Below, piece after piece: positions 60,066 through 64,000 of a DNA stretch of 64,000 bases (its first letter is position 1; every line of letters begins with the position of its first letter). The position numbers and the translations under genes are program-made. The notes under the pieces were generated by a model. That model had not been told where the DNA came from. It saw only the letters and a list, made by a program, of their open reading frames with translations, and ran no database searches. Source of the stretch: JAZKID01 sp965247525 (GTDB lineage Bacteria; Pseudomonadota; Alphaproteobacteria; Rhizobiales; UBA4765); assembly GCA_965247525.1 (NCBI GenBank), contig OZ252015.1, positions 806,001 through 870,000 of the forward strand. The letters are read 5' to 3'.

Positions 60066-61133
60066 TTAAGTTCCGATCTCTGAAAACGGCAGTTCTTTGA
60101 CAAACACATCATCTTCCAGATCGACGGCTGCAATTTTTTCACCGCGTGAGCTGATTTTGCGCGTCGAGACCGCAATCGCCTCAATGTCTTTGCCAGCCTG
60201 CTTAAAATGGGTGTCGAGTTTTTCGACCCTGTCGGCCAAACGCCGCACATCTTCCACTAGCGACTGCACATGCGTTTGGATCAGTTTGGCCTCTTCGCGC
60301 ATCTGCGCATCGCGCACCAGCGACTGCATCAGCTGAATGCCCATCAATGTCAGCGATGGCGAGACAACGACAACGCGCTCGCGCAGCGCCGCTTCGAGAA
60401 TTTCGGGAAACTGCTCATGAAGGTCGGCAAACAGTGATTCAGACGGGATAAACATTAGCGCAAAATGCAAGGTCTCGCCGGGGATCAGGTACTTGCCGGC
60501 AATGTCGTCAATATGCTTTTGCATGTCGGTTTTAACGCGGGCACGAATGGCTTTCATTTCCGCTGCATCATCATTGGCGCGAATGGCCGACAAGGCCTCA
60601 AGCGGAAATTTGGCGTCGATGACCAGCCACTCGCCTGTGCCCGGCATTTTGACAAGGCAGTCCGGTCGCCTGCCATTGGAAAGCGTTGACTGGAACGAAA
60701 AATGCCCGATCGGCAAACCATCGGAGACAATTGCTTCCAGCCTGCCCTGCCCGAAAGCACCGCGCGTCTGTTTGTTGCTCAGCACCGCTTTCAGGTCGAT
60801 TACCTCAGAAGAGAGCGCCGCAATGCTCTGCCCTGCGGCATCGATGATACCGAGCCGCTCATGTAGTTTCGACATGCCTTCTGCCGTATGCCGCGTCTGG
60901 TCGAGCATTGACTGGCCGATCCGGTGCGAGACACTGTCAAGCCGCCCTGACATCATCTCCGCAAGGGAGGCGACGCGCCCCGCCAGCTCGTTTTGTGCGC
61001 GGTTGATGTCATCAAAATGCGTGCTGTCCTGCGGCGTTTTGCTACCGGACACAAGCTTGAAAACGGCAAAAGTGAGCGCTGCTAAAACAAGCAAGGCAAG
61101 GCAGGCAATAAGAAGAAGTAGCGGGGAATCCAT
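60066..61133 (-). CDS. rmuC: DNA recombination protein RmuC
   Basis: A 355-residue protein with an N-terminal membrane anchor (about 5-27: LLLLIACLALLVLAALTFAV), a coiled-coil region (about 40-110) and the RmuC nuclease-like domain (about 115-320: GRLEAIVSDGLPIGHFSFQS, WLVIDAKFPLEAL with the PD-(D/E)xK-type core). RmuC limits inversion of short inverted repeats, perhaps as a structure-specific endonuclease. The ATG at 61133 is chosen as the start of the anchor. It is divergent from def, a conserved arrangement. Confidence 0.92.
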   Translation of the reverse strand: MDSPLLLLIACLALLVLAALTFAVFKLVSGSKTPQDSTHFDDINRAQNELAGRVASLAEMMSGRLDSVSHRIGQSMLDQTRHTAEGMSKLHERLGIIDAAGQSIAALSSEVIDLKAVLSNKQTRGAFGQGRLEAIVSDGLPIGHFSFQSTLSNGRRPDCLVKMPGTGEWLVIDAKFPLEALSAIRANDDAAEMKAIRARVKTDMQKHIDDIAGKYLIPGETLHFALMFIPSESLFADLHEQFPEILEAALRERVVVVSPSLTLMGIQLMQSLVRDAQMREEAKLIQTHVQSLVEDVRRLADRVEKLDTHFKQAGKDIEAIAVSTRKISSRGEKIAAVDLEDDVFVKELPFSEIGT

Positions 61134-61196
61134 GAGCCTGACTTTACGCCAGAGGCAGAAGTTGACGCAAGCGCTTCCCATGCTAGAAAACCCTGC

Positions 61197-61715
61197 ATGA
61201 CCATTCTCCCGCTTGTTATTTTGCCCGATCACCGCCTGCGCGAGCACAGCGCGCCTGTAAAGCAGGTGACGCCTGAACTCCTGACACTTGCCGACGACAT
61301 GCTAGAGACCATGTATGACGCGCCGGGCATCGGCCTTGCTGCTGTTCAGATTGGCGAAATGGTGCGCCTGATGGTTCTGGATGTCGGCCAGCGCGGCGGT
61401 GGGGAAAAAGACCCGCAGATTTTTTTCAACCCTGAAATCGTCTGGAAATCAGAAGGGCTCTCGCCTTACACCGAAGGCTGCCTGTCCATTCCTGACTATG
61501 AAGAAGAGGTGATCCGTCCTGCCCAAGTGCGCGTGCGCTACATGGACACAAACGGCAAGACGCAGGAAATCGAGGCTGATGGCATCTTGTCGACCTGCCT
61601 GCAGCATGAAATTGACCATCTCAACGGCGTTTTGTTCATCGACTATTTGTCGAAAATGAAACGCGACCGCGTGACAAAAAAATTCAAGAAGAAAGCCCGC
61701 CTGAGCGGCGATTGA
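61197..61715 (+). CDS. def: Peptide deformylase
   Basis: A 172-residue metalloenzyme that removes the formyl group from new proteins. All three motifs are present: GIGLAAVQIG (about 42-51), EGCLSIPDY (Cys metal ligand, about 98) and the metal-binding QHEIDHLNG (about 138-146). It is followed 1 bp later by fmt, so the formyl cycle genes are in one operon with truA. Confidence 0.96.
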   Translation: MTILPLVILPDHRLREHSAPVKQVTPELLTLADDMLETMYDAPGIGLAAVQIGEMVRLMVLDVGQRGGGEKDPQIFFNPEIVWKSEGLSPYTEGCLSIPDYEEEVIRPAQVRVRYMDTNGKTQEIEADGILSTCLQHEIDHLNGVLFIDYLSKMKRDRVTKKFKKKARLSGD

Positions 61716-61716
61716 G

Positions 61717-62643
61717 ATGAGCCTGCGCATTGTCTTCATGGGCACGCCCGATTTTGCCGTGCCGTCGCTTGCGGAAATTATGGCTGCCGGACATGACGTT
61801 GTTGCCGTTTACAGCCGCGAGCCAAAGGCTGCCGGACGTGGGATGGCGCTTCGCCTGTCGCCCGTTCACCAGTTTGCGCAAAGTGCAGGCATTGATGTTT
61901 TCACGCCAAAAAGCTTGAAAGGCCAAGATGAACAGCAGCGGCTTCGCGATCTTGCGCCCGATGTGATTGTGGTTGTCGCTTACGGGCTTTTGCTGCCGAA
62001 GGCCGTTCTCGATATTCCACGCCTGCACTGCCTGAACCTGCATGGCTCTCTTCTGCCGCGCTGGCGCGGTGCGGCGCCCATTCAGCGCGCGATTATGGCG
62101 GGCGATCTGCAAACCGGCGTCATGGTGATGAAAATGGAGGCCGGGCTTGATACCGGCCCCGTGGCCATGGCTGAAAAGATAACAATCTCCGGCAATATGA
62201 CAGCGCTTGAGCTTCACAACCAGATGATGCGCCTTGGTGCTGATCTTTTGAACCGTGCGCTCAGCGCCGCTTTGCGCGGCGGGCTGACATTCGCCGCCCA
62301 ATCGGAAAATGGTGTCACCTATGCGCACAAAATTGAAAAAGCCGAAGCGCGGATCGATTTCAGAAAGCCTGCATCGCATGTTCATAATCTTGTGCGCGGC
62401 CTGTCGCCTTTTCCCGGCGCATGGTTTGAGCTTGATGGCGAGCGGGTGAAACTTTTGCGCACTGAACTTGTCGATGTGAACGGAGCGCCCGGCGTCACAA
62501 TTGACGATGGCCTGACAATTGCCTGCGGGACAAAGGGCATAAGATGCATTCACGTGAAACCTTCCGGCAAAAAAGAGATGAGCGCGCCTGAGTTCTTGCG
62601 TGGTCATCCTGTTTCCAAAGGCACACAGCTTGCCACGTTATAA
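61717..62643 (+). CDS. fmt: Methionyl-tRNA formyltransferase
   Basis: A 308-residue enzyme that formylates initiator Met-tRNA. The folate-binding catalytic domain (1-190) has VFMGTPDFAVPSL, the NLHGSLLPRWRGAAPIQRAI catalytic region, and MKMEAGLDTGPV. The C-terminal tRNA-binding domain follows (GVTYAHKIEKAEARID). Its end overlaps the truA start by 14 bases. Confidence 0.96.
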   Translation: MSLRIVFMGTPDFAVPSLAEIMAAGHDVVAVYSREPKAAGRGMALRLSPVHQFAQSAGIDVFTPKSLKGQDEQQRLRDLAPDVIVVVAYGLLLPKAVLDIPRLHCLNLHGSLLPRWRGAAPIQRAIMAGDLQTGVMVMKMEAGLDTGPVAMAEKITISGNMTALELHNQMMRLGADLLNRALSAALRGGLTFAAQSENGVTYAHKIEKAEARIDFRKPASHVHNLVRGLSPFPGAWFELDGERVKLLRTELVDVNGAPGVTIDDGLTIACGTKGIRCIHVKPSGKKEMSAPEFLRGHPVSKGTQLATL

Positions 62644-63367
62644 GCTGACCATTGAATATGACGGCGGCGCTTATGAAGGCTGGCAGTCGCAGAAAAATGG
62701 CGCGGGCGTTCAGAACGCCATTGCCAAAGCGATTGCGAATTTTTGCGGCGATGTCTCAAGTGTCAATGGTGCGGGGCGCACCGATGCGGGCGTTCATGCC
62801 AGCGGCCAAGTGGCGCATATCGATCTGACAAAACCGTGGGAGCTGACCCGTGTGCGCAACGCATTGAATGCGCATTTGCGCCACGAGCAAATCGTCATTG
62901 TCAGCGTTGATCAGGTGAGCGATGAGTTTGACTCGCGCTTTTCCGCTACCGCGCGCAGCTATCTCTACCGCATCCTCAACCGGCAGGCTCCGCCTGCGCT
63001 TGCTCGCGGCCGTGTCTGGCATGTGGTGGACCCGCTCGACAGTGCCATGATGAATGAAGCGGCGGCATTCCTGATCGGGCAGCATGATTTTACCACATTT
63101 CGCCATGCCCGCTGTCAGGCCAAATCGCCTGTTAAAACCCTTGATGATCTGAAAGTGACGACACAAGGCGACGAGGTGCTGATTTACGCGCGCTCAAGAT
63201 CGTTCTTGCATAACCAAGTTCGCTCAATCGCCGGCTCGCTGAAAATGGTGGGCACGGGCGACAGGTCGCCCTTATGGATCAAGGAGATTCTTGAAGCACG
63301 CGACCGCACGGCCTGCGGCGTGGTTGCCCCGGCGCAGGGGCTTACATTAACTCGTGTTGATTATTAG
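62630..63367 (+). CDS. truA: tRNA pseudouridine(38-40) synthase TruA
   Basis: A 245-residue enzyme that makes pseudouridine in the anticodon arm. The catalytic Asp is in GAGRTDAGVHASGQ (about residue 52). The TTG at 62630 is chosen because it gives the family-typical start MPRYKLTIEYDGGAYEGW and follows AAAGG; an in-frame GTG ten codons earlier lies deeper in fmt. The end GVVAPAQGLTLTRVDY is also typical. Confidence 0.94.
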   Translation: MPRYKLTIEYDGGAYEGWQSQKNGAGVQNAIAKAIANFCGDVSSVNGAGRTDAGVHASGQVAHIDLTKPWELTRVRNALNAHLRHEQIVIVSVDQVSDEFDSRFSATARSYLYRILNRQAPPALARGRVWHVVDPLDSAMMNEAAAFLIGQHDFTTFRHARCQAKSPVKTLDDLKVTTQGDEVLIYARSRSFLHNQVRSIAGSLKMVGTGDRSPLWIKEILEARDRTACGVVAPAQGLTLTRVDY

Positions 63368-63376
63368 ATAGAGCAT

Positions 63377-64000
63377 ATGACATTTCGCAAAAGCCTTGCG
63401 CGCGGCGCTTTTTATCTCGGTATTACGGTTCTGGTCACAGCATCGGCAACGGTTGCTGCCGTGGCACAGTTTTTTGGCCCGGAAAAAGGTGTCAAACTGT
63501 CGGCGAATTTTGCCTATGGGCCAAATGACCGCCAGAAATTTGATCTTTACGTTCCAGACGAGCTGCAAAAAGACGCGCCGCTTCTTGTGTTTTTTTATGG
63601 CGGCGGCTGGAGCTCGGGTCGCAAGGAACTCTACAAACATCTTGGCGAACATTATGCGGCGAAAGGCTATCTTGTCGCCATTCCTGATTACCGCCTGTCA
63701 CCAGAAGTGACATTTCCAGCTTTTGTGCAGGACGGCGCCAAAGCGGTCGCCGCCATCCGTCAGGCCGTTCATGACCAGTATGGCGAGCACAGGCTTTTTC
63801 TGGCCGGACATTCGGCGGGCGCACAAATTGCCATGCTGCTGACGCTTGATGCGTCTTACCTGAAAGCCGAGCACCTTAAAACCAGCATTGTTTCGGGCAT
63901 GATCGGCTTGTCCGGCCCTTATGATTTTTTGCCGCTTTATGAAGACAAGTATAAAAGGATTTTTCCCGAATCAACACGCGCCGCCAGTCAGCCTATCAAT
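63377..64000 (+). CDS. Alpha/beta hydrolase, carboxylesterase-like (truncated by window end)
   Basis: The first 208 residues of an exported or anchored hydrolase, translated from the DNA. There is an N-terminal hydrophobic segment (about 12-32, FYLGITVLVTASATVAAVAQ). The BD-FAE/esterase fold follows with the oxyanion loop FFYGGGWSSG (about 73-82; the usual His-Gly-Gly-Gly has Tyr), VAIPDYRLSPEVTFPA, and the nucleophile elbow AGHSAGAQIA (Ser about 151). The catalytic Asp and His lie beyond the window. It lies 9 bp after truA and may be in the same operon. Substrate unknown. Confidence 0.85.
   Translation, partial: MTFRKSLARGAFYLGITVLVTASATVAAVAQFFGPEKGVKLSANFAYGPNDRQKFDLYVPDELQKDAPLLVFFYGGGWSSGRKELYKHLGEHYAAKGYLVAIPDYRLSPEVTFPAFVQDGAKAVAAIRQAVHDQYGEHRLFLAGHSAGAQIAMLLTLDASYLKAEHLKTSIVSGMIGLSGPYDFLPLYEDKYKRIFPESTRAASQPIN

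Noticed and set aside
59821..60100. Two open frames with 11-residue repeats (RRSASLGRFNL; RPRLAERRKLK)
   Set aside because: They exist only because the 33-bp DNA repeat is a multiple of three; no ribosome-binding site and they overlap real genes.
61684..62607. 307-codon open frame antisense to fmt
   Set aside because: It is the complement of a clear fmt gene; the composition (His/Arg/Gln-rich) is typical of a shadow frame.
1..64000. tRNA, rRNA, prophage or insertion-sequence content
   Set aside because: I found no cloverleaf with a CCA-type end, no rRNA-like sequence, and no integrase or transposase; gene order looks like core chromosome throughout.

Overview
This window is a chromosomal segment of an alphaproteobacterium, most likely of the Hyphomicrobiales (Rhizobiales) or a relative. 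The evidence is a GcrA cell-cycle regulator, the long alphaproteobacterial dCTP deaminase, a class I lysyl-tRNA synthetase, a PodJ-like Sel1-repeat polarity protein, a Tad/Cpa pilus locus, and the conserved gene blocks cytochrome c-kdsB-pheA, ffs-dnaX-ybaB-recR and rmuC/def-fmt-truA. I cannot resolve a genus. Gene density is high. I saw no tRNA or rRNA gene, no insertion sequence and no CRISPR array.

Layout. 1-5.7 kb: a MerR regulator, a PodJ-like polarity protein with a CtrA-type box upstream, a small protein that joins a SeqA-N-like segment to a RAMA-like domain, pyrD, and a short HTH protein. 5.7-19.2 kb: the Tad pilus locus. tadC-tadB-cpaF-cpaE-cpaD-cpaC-cpaB-cpaA and two Flp pilin genes run leftward. 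A free-standing secretin-N-domain protein, two TadE/TadG-type pseudopilins and a degenerate sensor kinase run rightward. TadD lies 22 kb away, at 42 kb. 19.5-27 kb: phoR, a clear Pho box, pstSCAB, phoU and phoB. 27-34 kb: acetoacetate decarboxylase, gcrA, argD-hslO (no argF between them), dcd, and a DUF2231/sorbosone-dehydrogenase pair. 34-45 kb: an MFS transporter and a glycosyltransferase in one operon, a periplasmic binding protein, lysK with a DUF347 membrane protein, tadD, a leucyl aminopeptidase and an NlpC/P60 hydrolase. 45-53 kb: a Yej-type oligopeptide ABC transporter with two tandem binding proteins. 53-64 kb: housekeeping blocks with the SRP RNA gene, a four-copy 33-bp tandem repeat, and an alpha/beta hydrolase gene cut by the window end.

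How it fits together. Cell-cycle control (GcrA, and putative CtrA and GANTC sites), polarity (PodJ-like) and a polar adhesion pilus (Tad) occur together, as in other stalked or asymmetrically dividing alphaproteobacteria. The phosphate regulon is complete and carries its own PhoB operator. The parts most worth a second look are the SeqA-like/RAMA gene whose probable promoter holds GANTC methylation sites, the pseudo-kinase that overlaps the last pseudopilin gene, and the second Yej binding protein, whose twin-arginine signal appears only if translation starts at a CTG that overlaps the upstream stop codon.
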